This document shows positions 1 through 7,599 of a stretch of 64,000 nucleotides of DNA, one piece after another. Both the position numbers and the translations under genes were made by a program. The notes beneath the pieces were generated by a model that saw nothing but the letters and a program-made list of their open reading frames with translations, did no database searches and was not told the origin of the DNA. The DNA is from JANOMH01 sp031422295 (GTDB lineage: Bacteria > Pseudomonadota > Alphaproteobacteria > Rhodobacterales > Rhodobacteraceae): NCBI GenBank assembly GCA_031422295.1, contig JANOQM010000078.1, positions 1-64,000 of the forward strand, written 5' to 3'. Numbering within the stretch: position 1 is the stretch's first letter; every line of letters starts with the position of its first letter.

Positions 1-668
1 GAAGACAACGAAGGTGACGAGTTCGACGAAGACAACGAAGATAACGAAAGCGACGAAGCCAACGAAGACGATGAGAATAACGAAGGCGACGAAAGCGACG
101 AGTTGGACGAAGCTGACGAATCCAACGAAGGCGACGAAGCCGACGAGCTCGACGAAGGCAATGAAGTTGACGAGGGCGACGAGTCGGACGAAAACGACGA
201 AGCCAACGAGAGCGACGAAGGCGACGAAGGCGACGAAGGTGACGAAGGCAACGAGACTGCCGACGGCAATGAAGGCAATGAAGGCAATGAAGACGTTGCC
301 GGCAATGAAAATGACGAAAACAACGAGAACGACGAGGCCAACGAAGGCAACGAACTCGACGAAGGTGACGAAAACGACGAGGCCAACGAGTTGGACGAAA
401 ACGACGAGGGTGACGAAAACGACGAGAGCAACGAAGACAACGAAGATAATGAGGCCAACGAAGGCGACGAAGGCGGCGAAGGCAACGAAGGCGACGAGAA
501 TAACGAAAACCCGTTCCCCGAGATTGGCATTGAAGGCAACGAAGACAACGAAGGTGACGAGTTCGACGAAGACAACGAAGATAACGAAAGCGACGAAGCC
601 AACGAAGACGATGAGAATAACGAAGGCGACGAAAGCGACGAGTTGGACGAAGCTGACGAATCCAACGA
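1..668 (+). repeat. 540-base direct super-repeat: 1-128 identical to 541-668
   Basis: Bases 1-128 and 541-668 are identical by direct comparison. Similarity then decays over the following 30 bases. The 540-base period is 180 codons, or 60 tripeptides, so duplication keeps both reading frame and tripeptide phase. The second copy begins just after the NPFPEIGIEGN segment, so another such segment may lie just outside the window. Confidence 0.9.
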
Positions 669-810
669 GGGCGATGAAGCCGACGAGCTCGACGAAGCCA
701 ACGAGAATGACGAACTCGATGAAGGCGACGAAGACGACGAAGACAATGAAGGCGACGAAGACGACGAAACGAATGAGGGCGACGAAGGCAACGAGGCTGG
801 TACCGATTGA
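1..810 (+). CDS. Acidic x-(D/N)-E tripeptide-repeat protein (5' end outside window)
   Basis: The reading frame is open from base 1, so the start lies upstream; 269 codons are visible to the TGA at 808-810. Almost the whole protein is a tripeptide repeat x-(D/N)-E, where x is mostly G, A, S, N, L, F, V or D (for example GDE, ANE, LDE, SDE). The repeat region has essentially no Lys, Arg, Cys or Trp. Short irregular stretches break the phase, notably NPFPEIGIEGNE (codons start at 508) and a TADG/DVAG stretch near 258-305. Bases 1-128 equal 541-668, so a 180-residue super-repeat is present. No known domain is recognised. The high acidity suggests an extracellular or cation-binding role, but this is inference. 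Other frames over the repeat are open only because the 9-base period excludes stop codons. The next gene, 1197-1853, is a paralog. Confidence 0.8.
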   Translation, partial: EDNEGDEFDEDNEDNESDEANEDDENNEGDESDELDEADESNEGDEADELDEGNEVDEGDESDENDEANESDEGDEGDEGDEGNETADGNEGNEGNEDVAGNENDENNENDEANEGNELDEGDENDEANELDENDEGDENDESNEDNEDNEANEGDEGGEGNEGDENNENPFPEIGIEGNEDNEGDEFDEDNEDNESDEANEDDENNEGDESDELDEADESNEGDEADELDEANENDELDEGDEDDEDNEGDEDDETNEGDEGNEAGTD

Positions 811-841
811 TCTGGTCCTAAGCATTTTTAGCGAAAACAAG

Positions 842-878
842 CTGGCCGCGTCCGAAAGGGCGCGGCCGGTTCTGCTTT
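842..878 (+). terminator. Rho-independent terminator of the first repeat protein
   Basis: A 10-bp stem (844-853 with 858-867, one G-U pair) closes on a GAAA tetraloop and is followed by a T-rich stretch. It lies 34 bases after the stop codon. A similar hairpin follows the paralog at 1927-1959. Confidence 0.8.
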
Positions 879-1196
879 AAGCTAACATACTAAATTATAA
901 TGATATTTATACTCCTAACGGCAGGATGTCGTTTATCTATTAGCAATTTAGGATTGACTAATTTGACGGTTTGTGCAATCAATAGTTGTATTCAAGCGAC
1001 CTTTGGCCGTGCTGTTTTGTTTTGCACCTTTGGCCAAGTTTAAATGTTTTTAATTGACTAACGGCCCTCTGGGTACGGCTTGCAGGGTTCCGGTTCGCGT
1101 ATTTGCGATCATATTGGGCCCTCTCCACACCCTCCCGACACTCAACATTTCAAATTTGCGCCGCCGTGCGCAACTCAATTTTCATGGAGAAGATCA
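879..1196 (+). promoter_or_regulatory. AT-rich leader of the second repeat gene, with a 10-base direct repeat
   Basis: No gene is seen in this 318-base stretch. It is clearly more AT-rich than its surroundings. ACCTTTGGCC occurs at 999-1008 and again at 1026-1035, 27 bases apart, as a regulator-site pair might. At 1039-1053 there is TTTA-N7-TTAA, one mismatch from the CtrA consensus. A Shine-Dalgarno GGAGA at 1186-1190 serves the ATG at 1197. No convincing -35/-10 pair was identified. Confidence 0.4.
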
Positions 1197-1853
1197 ATGT
1201 CCGATTTTGATACCACTGGTCTGATGACCACTTTGCTTGACAGCCTTGTCTGGTCTGCTGCGACCGACCTAAACACCATGGTCAGTTTTGCCGACTTTGA
1301 CGGCAACGAGGGCCAGGAAGACAATGAAGGCAACGAAGGCGTTGTCGGTCAGGAAGATAACGAAGGCGACGAAAGCGACGAGGCCACCGAAGGGAACGAG
1401 GGCGACGAGCTTGATGAGGGTGACGAAGCTGACGAAGCCGATGAGGGCGACGAAAGTGACGAGGCCGATGAAGCCGACGAAGGCGATGAGTTCGACGAGG
1501 GTGACGAGGCCAACGAGAACAACGAGTTCGACGAAGACGACGAGGGCGACGAAGATAACGAAACCGACGAAGGCAACGAGGCCAACGAAGGTAACGAAAA
1601 CCCGTTCCCTGAAAACGGCAACGAAGGCAACGAGAACGACGAAGGGCTCGAAGACGACGAAGCTAATGAGGGTAACGAAGGCGACGAAAACGACGAAGAC
1701 AATGAACTGGACGAGGGCGACGAAGCCAACGAAAATGATGAGGCCAACGAAGCTGACGAACGTGATGAGGGTGATGAGGGCGACGAAGGCACCGAAGGCG
1801 ACGAAGGTGACGAGTCTGATGAGGCCACCGAAGGTGACGAAGGCGACGAATAG
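1197..1853 (+). CDS. Acidic x-(D/N)-E tripeptide-repeat protein, paralog of the first
   Basis: This is a 218-residue protein. The ATG at 1197 is chosen over an upstream in-frame start at 1080 because GGAGA sits 6 bases before it and the repeat-free head then starts sensibly. Residues 1-34 (MSDFDTTGLMTTLLDSLVW...) are non-repetitive and mildly hydrophobic, without a clear signal peptide. The rest is the x-(D/N)-E tripeptide repeat, broken by a GVVGQ segment and by NPFPENGNEGNE at 1599-1634, which matches the NPFPE spacer of the upstream gene. Arg occurs once in the repeats. There is no RTX nonapeptide and no obvious C-terminal type I secretion signal. Function is unknown. The ABC exporter at 4430-7546 could be its transporter, by proximity only. 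Confidence 0.85.
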   Translation: MSDFDTTGLMTTLLDSLVWSAATDLNTMVSFADFDGNEGQEDNEGNEGVVGQEDNEGDESDEATEGNEGDELDEGDEADEADEGDESDEADEADEGDEFDEGDEANENNEFDEDDEGDEDNETDEGNEANEGNENPFPENGNEGNENDEGLEDDEANEGNEGDENDEDNELDEGDEANENDEANEADERDEGDEGDEGTEGDEGDESDEATEGDEGDE

Positions 1854-1926
1854 GCCTGTCCCTTTGTCAGCGACGACACTGAAAGCGACTGATTTTGTGA
1901 ACCATCGACGTCAGGGTAAACCTGTT

Positions 1927-1959
1927 GGCCGCGCCCAAATAGGGTGCGGTCGGTTTTTT
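1927..1959 (+). terminator. Rho-independent terminator of the second repeat protein
   Basis: A 10-base arm at 1927-1936 pairs with 1942-1951 (two G-U pairs) and is followed by six T. Its last T is also the first base of the convergent gene's stop codon. It resembles the hairpin at 842-878, in keeping with gene duplication. Confidence 0.8.
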
Positions 1960-2654
1960 CAGGCGGGGCCAAGGCGCAATAGCTGCGGCATGTCGATCGA
2001 TCCGGTAAAGACGCCCCATTGCGCGTCAGCGTTCAGATGCGCCACCGCCCGCGCCGCGAGGTCGCGGGCCAGCGGGTAGTTCCAGTTGTAATGATAGGGC
2101 GCGTTTGCCGCATCCAGCGCTAATGACAGTGCGGCCCCGTCGCGGGCTATAATCCGCCCGGTTCGGGCCCGATGCACCGCACGCACCAATGGCCCAGCGG
2201 CAGCGCAAATCAGCTGTTCGGCCAGATAGGCTGCTGTTTCGCGCTGCACCGGCGGCAGGTCGGCCCGGTCGCTGGCCAGCGATTGGCAGGCATGCCCAAT
2301 CTCGTGCCCCAGCAGCAGCAAATCCGAAATGCGCCCTTTGAGCGGGCAGGACACAAAGGGCAGGCCCCGCCCGTCATCATGCAGCGTAAACGCCCGGGCG
2401 AACCGCACGGGGTCAGGGGCCAGATCGATGCGGGCCTCGGTCCTGATCCGGTCAAGAACCCGCTGGCCGGCTGGCAGGGCGAGGATTAATGCATCAAACA
2501 CGGCTTTCTGGACCGTGGCTGGATCCATGTCAGGATCGGGGGCAGGTTTTGCGGCTGTCATTTTGATCTGGACCAGACGCGCCCGACAGGTGGCGACATC
2601 CAGCCCGTGCAGGGCCAGCCAATCGGCCATCACCGCCTGGCCGCCGCTTGCCAT
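1959..2654 (-). CDS. Putative HExGH zinc metallopeptidase
   Basis: The protein has 231 residues and no signal peptide or membrane segment. The motif LLLGHEIGHACQ near residues 113-124 is a zincin HExxH site. A Glu in RETAAYLAEQLI about 25 residues later could be the third zinc ligand. The spacing and the HE-GH form recall M3 (oligoendopeptidase F/thimet) catalytic domains, but the protein is far shorter than that family (about 600 residues), so it would be a minimal or divergent version. It starts two bases after the stop of another HExxH protein (2657-3460), so the two are one operon. An alternative start is the ATG at 2630. Substrate unknown; the neighbouring acidic repeat proteins are a guess. 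Confidence 0.65.
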   Translation of the reverse strand: MASGGQAVMADWLALHGLDVATCRARLVQIKMTAAKPAPDPDMDPATVQKAVFDALILALPAGQRVLDRIRTEARIDLAPDPVRFARAFTLHDDGRGLPFVSCPLKGRISDLLLLGHEIGHACQSLASDRADLPPVQRETAAYLAEQLICAAAGPLVRAVHRARTGRIIARDGAALSLALDAANAPYHYNWNYPLARDLAARAVAHLNADAQWGVFTGSIDMPQLLRLGPA

Positions 2655-2656
2655 GC

Positions 2657-3460
2657 TTAACCGCTTGTCATGCAGGTTGGGGCTATATCCAGCGGAACGA
2701 TCAGCGGTTGACCGACGGGCAGGAGGCCCGCGATATATGCGATCCGGTTCGGTACCGCCTGTACGGTATCGGCAGTATCCACCGGGGGAAACCGGTTCGG
2801 ATAGTGCAAAATCGCAAAGGCGAACAATGCGGTTTCGGCCAGATCCTCGCGGTCCGGACTTTCTGCGCCATAGTTTGTCAGGAACCCGCCATCAGCCGCC
2901 TGTGCGGCCTGCCAGCCTACGGAAAGGCGGTGTGCCTCGTCCCACGAGGCATGAACTGATTCGTGAAACAGCGATTCCTCGAGGTGTGCATAGGATGCGC
3001 GCTGATCGGCCATTTCCGTATAGACAACAATTTGCCCGGTTCCGGCATGAAAGCCTTCGTTTCCGGCATGAATGGAAAACCGCTCAATCCCGGCCCGCAG
3101 GCTGGTGGGCAGCTGACCCAGCGGTATGGCAAAGCGGTCGGCAAGCGCGCGGGCCGCTTCGGCATCAAATTCCGGGTTCACGCCAATTTCGATGGTCGCC
3201 CCATCGCTGTAGCGCGCAATAAACAGGTGCGCCTGAACCAGCGGTTCGCCGTCGACCCGTTTGTCCCAGATCTGACGTTCGGCCTGCCCATTTGGTTCCA
3301 AGCAGACGAATGCAGTGGGGTCGGTCGCTGTAATAATGTCAAAAACCGTGCCCGCGGTATCGCCGAAGGGTGGATCTGCTACGGCAAGGTTTGCGGTCAG
3401 CGCCATGGCGCCAGCCAGGGTGAGACGGGGATAAATACGGAAAACCGGGAAATATGTCAT
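2657..3460 (-). CDS. Secreted HExxH zinc metallopeptidase-like protein
   Basis: The ATG at 3460 gives 267 residues; an in-frame start at 3544 would place 28 implausible residues before the signal peptide. Residues 1-28 form a signal peptide (hydrophobic LTLAGAMALTANLAVA, likely cleavage after AVA), so the protein is exported. The motif LFHESVHASWDEAH near residue 170 is a zinc-binding HExxH. A downstream DREDLAETALFAFAI segment offers Glu or Asp as third ligand. No named family is recognised. It is followed by the cytoplasmic HExGH protein with a 2-base gap, and it diverges from the 2OG oxygenase gene at 3740. Confidence 0.65.
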   Translation of the reverse strand: MTYFPVFRIYPRLTLAGAMALTANLAVADPPFGDTAGTVFDIITATDPTAFVCLEPNGQAERQIWDKRVDGEPLVQAHLFIARYSDGATIEIGVNPEFDAEAARALADRFAIPLGQLPTSLRAGIERFSIHAGNEGFHAGTGQIVVYTEMADQRASYAHLEESLFHESVHASWDEAHRLSVGWQAAQAADGGFLTNYGAESPDREDLAETALFAFAILHYPNRFPPVDTADTVQAVPNRIAYIAGLLPVGQPLIVPLDIAPTCMTSG

Positions 3461-3617
3461 GCGGCGTGACCCTTCATAAGGCTCATGTGGCGCGATGCCC
3501 GACCAATAGGGCATGTCACAATGTAGAGCGACTTTTGCGCGCAATCCATGCTATATTCTGCTTGAACAGCGGTTTCACAAGTCATGAAAACCCAACCCGC
3601 ATTGCCGCCAACTTTGC

Positions 3618-3646
3618 TTGACGTGCCGGTAAATGGCCTGTTAACT
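3618..3646 (+). promoter_or_regulatory. Weak candidate promoter for the oxygenase gene
   Basis: TTGACG at 3618-3623 is followed after 17 bases by TTAACT at 3641-3646. The -35 is good and the -10 poor (three of six). It lies in the 279-base gap between divergent genes, about 95 bases upstream of the oxygenase ATG. Nothing else was recognised in that gap. Confidence 0.3.
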
Positions 3647-3739
3647 TTTGGTCTATGAACGCGGTGCCACCATATTTTCCGGCCCCGTCATTGTTAGGTT
3701 TCAGATGAAAATGTCCAATTTTCGGACAAAGGAGCAATC

Positions 3740-4384
3740 ATGGATTTCAGCAATTTCAAGTTTACCAAGCGCGCCTATTTCCCGACTTTGATCTTTCAGG
3801 TCGACCTGCCGCACCCCGAAGAACTGAACAACAAACTTTTGGCATCGATCTATGCCCAGCGGGACCTTGACCAAAAAGGCATCGAGCGGTCGAATATTAC
3901 GGCGCTGGGCGGCTGGCACAGCCATAATGATCTGCACAAGGTCGCCGAATTTGCCGATGTCACGGCCCTGATCAGCGCCGCCACCGCAAGGATCGGTGAA
4001 GACCAGAGCTATGACGAAAAGTACAAGATCAAGATCGGCACCATGTGGTCGATCATCAATCCGCCCGGCGGTGCCAATCGTGCCCATGTGCATCCGGGCT
4101 GTCTGCTGAGCGGCGTCTATTACATTCAGGCACCAAAGGACGCGGGCAATATTGAGTTTATGGAACCCCGGACCGTTCACATGATGAATCAGCCACAGTT
4201 CAAGCGAAACACCAAGCGCGCCAAGGAGAACTGGACCAAAGTCCGTTTTGAACCCGTGCCGGGGCGGATGATCATATTTCCAAGCTGGCTGTATCATGCG
4301 GTTGACACCAACACGTCAACCGAACCGGGCGACAAGGCTAATCGTGTCATCATCAGCTTTAACCTGAACCAGGTCAAAGCGTGA
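3740..4384 (+). CDS. 2OG-Fe(II) oxygenase superfamily protein (TIGR02466/PF13759-like)
   Basis: This 214-residue protein has the hallmarks of the 2OG-FeII_Oxy_5 family: a RAHVHPGCLLSGVYYI segment near residue 115 with the HxH iron site, a following IEFMEPR strand, and PGRMIIFPSWLYHAV near residue 180 with the distal His. A conserved Arg and the IISFNLN strand close the barrel. Members are thought to hydroxylate small molecules or protein side chains with 2-oxoglutarate and O2; the substrate is not known. A strong AAAGGAG lies 5 bases before the ATG. The gene sits between the x-(D/N)-E repeat proteins and a type I exporter, so Asp/Asn hydroxylation of the repeats is an attractive but untested idea. 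Confidence 0.8.
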   Translation: MDFSNFKFTKRAYFPTLIFQVDLPHPEELNNKLLASIYAQRDLDQKGIERSNITALGGWHSHNDLHKVAEFADVTALISAATARIGEDQSYDEKYKIKIGTMWSIINPPGGANRAHVHPGCLLSGVYYIQAPKDAGNIEFMEPRTVHMMNQPQFKRNTKRAKENWTKVRFEPVPGRMIIFPSWLYHAVDTNTSTEPGDKANRVIISFNLNQVKA

Positions 4385-4429
4385 TGTGGGCAGGGCCGAC
4401 CCTTAGGGCGGTCCCGATGCAGAACAGGC

Positions 4430-6232
4430 GTGTCGCAGAAACTTTTATTCGCGGACTGGCACATTATCATGAACGTCGTTGATCGCCCACTTGCAGGTTC
4501 AGCCAGACAGGCCATGCGGCTGGGTCGCGGAATCTTGCTTTTGGCCTTTGTCCTGAGTTTTGTTGTGAATATTCTGCGGCTGTCAGGGCCGCTGTTCATG
4601 ATACTAGTCTATGACCGGGTGCTGCCGGCCCGGTCGCAGGAAACGCTGGTGGCGCTGTTCGCCATGGTTGCCGCGTTTTTGCTGGCGCAAGGCATGATCG
4701 ATTATGCCCGCAGACGCATTCTGGCACGGTTCGGGGCCCAGTTTCAGGAACGGCTTGAGGCGAACCTGTTTGCCGATGCCCGGCATGGTGACCTGTTCGA
4801 AGCAGGCCGGGCCAAGCCTGTTGCCGGGTTGGAAGAGGTTGACGGATTGCGCGCCTTTTTTCATTCTTCATCGCTGATTGCGATCTATGATTTCTTTTGG
4901 ACGCCGATGTTTTTGGTCGTCATCTTTGTGTTTGACCCGCTGTTAGGCTGGGTCTGCATCGCCGGGATGGCGATAATCCTGATTTTGGTGCTGATCCGGA
5001 TGATCTTTGTCGGGACAAGGGAGACTGATGCCGCAACGGCCAGCCGCGGCATCGGAGAGATGAAAACCATGCTGGCGGCATCGCGTGCGACCCTGCGTAG
5101 TCAGGAAATGGCGCGCGGGTTCAAGGACCGCTGGCTGGCCGTGCGTCGCCAATCGCGAGACAAGGCGATAGTGCTGAAAGATTGGACAGTCTGGTTCGAC
5201 AGCTTTTGCGACATCACCGTCCTGCTGACCCGCTATTCAGTGCTGGCTGTCGGCGCGTGGCTGACGCTTGAAGGATCACTAACGGTCGGGGCCATGGTTG
5301 CGGCCACATTCCTGGTGTCCCGTGTATTGGTGCCCGTGGAAAAATTTCTGACCGAGTTGCCCAATATTGCGGAGGCCCGGCGCTATTGGGCGCAACTTAA
5401 GCGCATTCTGGCTGCAAAAGCCGCCGAACGTGCAGACCCATACGTCGAAGAGGGCGGCAATCCACGGGCCCGGCTGTCACTGGTCAATGTGTCAGTCCGG
5501 TCCGCCCTGACCGGCGAAACGATCCTGAAATCAATCACCTGCGATATTGCGCCGGGCCAGATGGTGCAGATTACCGGCATGACCGGTTCTGGCAAAACCG
5601 CGCTGGCCGAAACCATTATGGGCCTGTCGCGCAAGTCCAGCGGCACAGTTTTGATGAACGGACAGAATCTGGCGCGCATGACCGATGCCGACACTGAACA
5701 GTTGTTCGGCTATGTTCCAGAATCGCCAGGTTTCGTTATGGGAACGATCGCCGAAAATATTGCCCATTTGGACCCAAATGCCGATCCTGTCCGGGTGGCC
5801 GCCGCTGCCCGCAAAGCCTGCCTGCACGCCATGATCAGTGCCTTGCCGGACGGCTATCAAACCCAGATTGACCCGGTTGGGAGCGGGCTGTCGCGCGGTC
5901 AGCGCGCCCAGTTGGCGCTGGCCCGGGCGGTCTACCGAATGCCCGCGCTGCTGGTGATGGATGAGCCCGATCCGATGATGATGGAACTGATCCCCAAGAC
6001 GATGGAAAAGACCTTTGCGCAGCTGATGGACAAGGGTGGCTCGATCCTGATCCTGGCCCGCAAACCCATTGCGATGATGCAGGTTTCGGCCAGCTACCAG
6101 ATTGAAGATGGCAAGTTAAAACCCCTGAAAGCCAAAACCCTGACTGCCGCCAAGATTACCGTTCTGACAGATAAATTGCCCACGGAACGGATTGCCCAAG
6201 ATAACAACCTGACCAAATTGATCCGGAATTAG
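4430..6232 (+). CDS. PrtD-like type I secretion ABC protein with degenerate ATPase
   Basis: The 600-residue protein has an N-terminal exporter membrane domain (about residues 30-310, several hydrophobic helices, SGPLFMILVYDRVLP typical of PrtD) and a C-terminal ABC ATPase domain. There is no C39 peptidase domain. Walker A is intact (GMTGSGKT near residue 385) and Walker B reads ALLVMDEP. The Q-loop Gln is Glu (YVPESPG), the signature is LSRGQ, the D-loop is replaced by DPMMM, and the switch His is lost (LILARKP where ITHRP is usual). Start is uncertain: GTG at 4430 or ATG at 4469, neither with a strong ribosome site. The HlyD-type gene follows after 3 bases. Hydrolysis may be impaired or need a partner ABC protein. 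Confidence 0.8.
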   Translation: MSQKLLFADWHIIMNVVDRPLAGSARQAMRLGRGILLLAFVLSFVVNILRLSGPLFMILVYDRVLPARSQETLVALFAMVAAFLLAQGMIDYARRRILARFGAQFQERLEANLFADARHGDLFEAGRAKPVAGLEEVDGLRAFFHSSSLIAIYDFFWTPMFLVVIFVFDPLLGWVCIAGMAIILILVLIRMIFVGTRETDAATASRGIGEMKTMLAASRATLRSQEMARGFKDRWLAVRRQSRDKAIVLKDWTVWFDSFCDITVLLTRYSVLAVGAWLTLEGSLTVGAMVAATFLVSRVLVPVEKFLTELPNIAEARRYWAQLKRILAAKAAERADPYVEEGGNPRARLSLVNVSVRSALTGETILKSITCDIAPGQMVQITGMTGSGKTALAETIMGLSRKSSGTVLMNGQNLARMTDADTEQLFGYVPESPGFVMGTIAENIAHLDPNADPVRVAAAARKACLHAMISALPDGYQTQIDPVGSGLSRGQRAQLALARAVYRMPALLVMDEPDPMMMELIPKTMEKTFAQLMDKGGSILILARKPIAMMQVSASYQIEDGKLKPLKAKTLTAAKITVLTDKLPTERIAQDNNLTKLIRN

Positions 6233-6235
6233 GCC

Positions 6236-7546
6236 ATGAAAACCGATTCGCAACGTCAGACATGGAACATCAGCCGGATGGTGGTTATCGGCGTTACGGC
6301 GGTTTTTGCACTGTTGGCCGTGTTCGGGGTTTGGGCCACCCGCGCCCATATTGCAGGCGCAGTGATCGGCACCGGCGTGATCGAGGTTTCAACGACCCGG
6401 ACTGCCGTGCAGCACCCGATCGGCGGCGTGGTGATGGAAATTCTGAAGCGCGAGGGCGATCGGGTTTCGGCGGGCGAAATTGTACTGCGTCTGGATGACC
6501 GCATTTTGCGGTCAGACCTGACCGTCACCGAAGGGGCGCTGTTTGAAACCCTTGCCAATATCGCCCGGCTGGAGGCGGCGCTAGAAAGCCGACCCGAGAT
6601 GGCATTGCATTCGCTGCTGGCCGTCGCTGCGGATGAGAGTGCCGAATTGCAGGCCCTTCTTGCCCGTCAGCAACGCCAATTGGATGACCATTTTTCAGCT
6701 ATTAACACTGAAATGCGGCTGCTGGATGAGCAGGTGTCACAAATCGACGCCCAGATCGTCGGGATCAATGCACAACTGACCGCCAAGCGGGATGAACAGA
6801 TCATTCTGGCGACAGAGTTGGTGCGCGGGCAGGAATTGTCGGATCAGGGTCTGATACGGACGCCGGAACTGACGACGCTGGAAAAGGCCGATGTGACGGT
6901 CAGGGGTGAAATCGGCAGGCTTGACGCCCAAATCGCCGAATTACGCGGGAAGATCAGCGAAGCCGGGCTAAAGCGGTTGTCGGTTATTACCGACGCCGCC
7001 GATCTGATTGGCGTGGAACTTAGCCGCCTGCGCCCGGAACGCACCCGTTTGCTTGAGGCCCGGTCAGGTCTGCTGAATGAATTGTCATTATTGGATATTC
7101 GGGCCCCGGTCAGTGGTCATATCATTGATTCACAGGTGTTTGGCCTAAGGTCCGTTGTGGTGGCCGCCAGCCCGCTGATGATGATCGTGCCCGAGGACGA
7201 GCCGGTTTTGGCCGTGGTCCGCGTGGCTGCGACCGATATTGATCAGGTCTATGTCGGGCAGATTGCTTCGCTCAAGTTCAACGCGTTCAATGGTCGTCAA
7301 ATCCCCATTATTCTGGGGCAGGTGTTACAATTGTCGGCCGATGCAACGCTGGATCAGACGACGCGCCAAAGTTACTATAATGTGGCGGTGGCCCTGGACG
7401 AAGTGGATTTATCGGCTTTAGGCGAGAATGATCTTGTTTTGGGGATGCCGGTCGAGGCGTTCCTGACCAGCGAAAGCCGTACGCCGCTAAGTTATGCGCT
7501 GCGCCCGATCCTGTTCTATTTCGACCGGGCGTTCAGGGATGCCTGA
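6236..7546 (+). CDS. HlyD/PrtE-family membrane fusion (periplasmic adaptor) protein
   Basis: The 436-residue protein has a short cytoplasmic N-terminus, one membrane helix (about residues 17-37), a biotinyl-lipoyl-like half (TAVQHPIGGVVMEILKREGDRVSAGE), a long coiled coil (about residues 95-270), the second lipoyl half (LDIRAPVSGHI) and a beta-barrel domain. It ends in LRPILFYFDRAFRDA, typical of PrtE adaptors. It would link the upstream ABC protein to an outer-membrane TolC channel, which is not in the window. The 3-base spacing to the ABC gene indicates an operon. Confidence 0.88.
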   Translation: MKTDSQRQTWNISRMVVIGVTAVFALLAVFGVWATRAHIAGAVIGTGVIEVSTTRTAVQHPIGGVVMEILKREGDRVSAGEIVLRLDDRILRSDLTVTEGALFETLANIARLEAALESRPEMALHSLLAVAADESAELQALLARQQRQLDDHFSAINTEMRLLDEQVSQIDAQIVGINAQLTAKRDEQIILATELVRGQELSDQGLIRTPELTTLEKADVTVRGEIGRLDAQIAELRGKISEAGLKRLSVITDAADLIGVELSRLRPERTRLLEARSGLLNELSLLDIRAPVSGHIIDSQVFGLRSVVVAASPLMMIVPEDEPVLAVVRVAATDIDQVYVGQIASLKFNAFNGRQIPIILGQVLQLSADATLDQTTRQSYYNVAVALDEVDLSALGENDLVLGMPVEAFLTSESRTPLSYALRPILFYFDRAFRDA

Positions 7547-7599
7547 ATGATGACCAGACATTGCGGCGCTGGCCCCACCTGTCGCCGCATGGCAAGCTA

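Noticed and set aside
1..1853. CRISPR-like or tandem non-coding repeat array
   Set aside because: The repeats are contiguous, degenerate at codon level and in frame, with no spacers, so they are coding.
1..1853. RTX calcium-binding toxin repeats
   Set aside because: No GGxGxDxUx nonapeptide is present; the unit is three residues, x-(D/N)-E.
14..2079. Long Thr/Lys-rich and Ser/Pro-rich open frames over the repeat region on both strands
   Set aside because: They are other frames of the 9-base coding repeat, which has no stop codons in several frames. The D/N/E frame has the sensible start, ribosome site and terminator.
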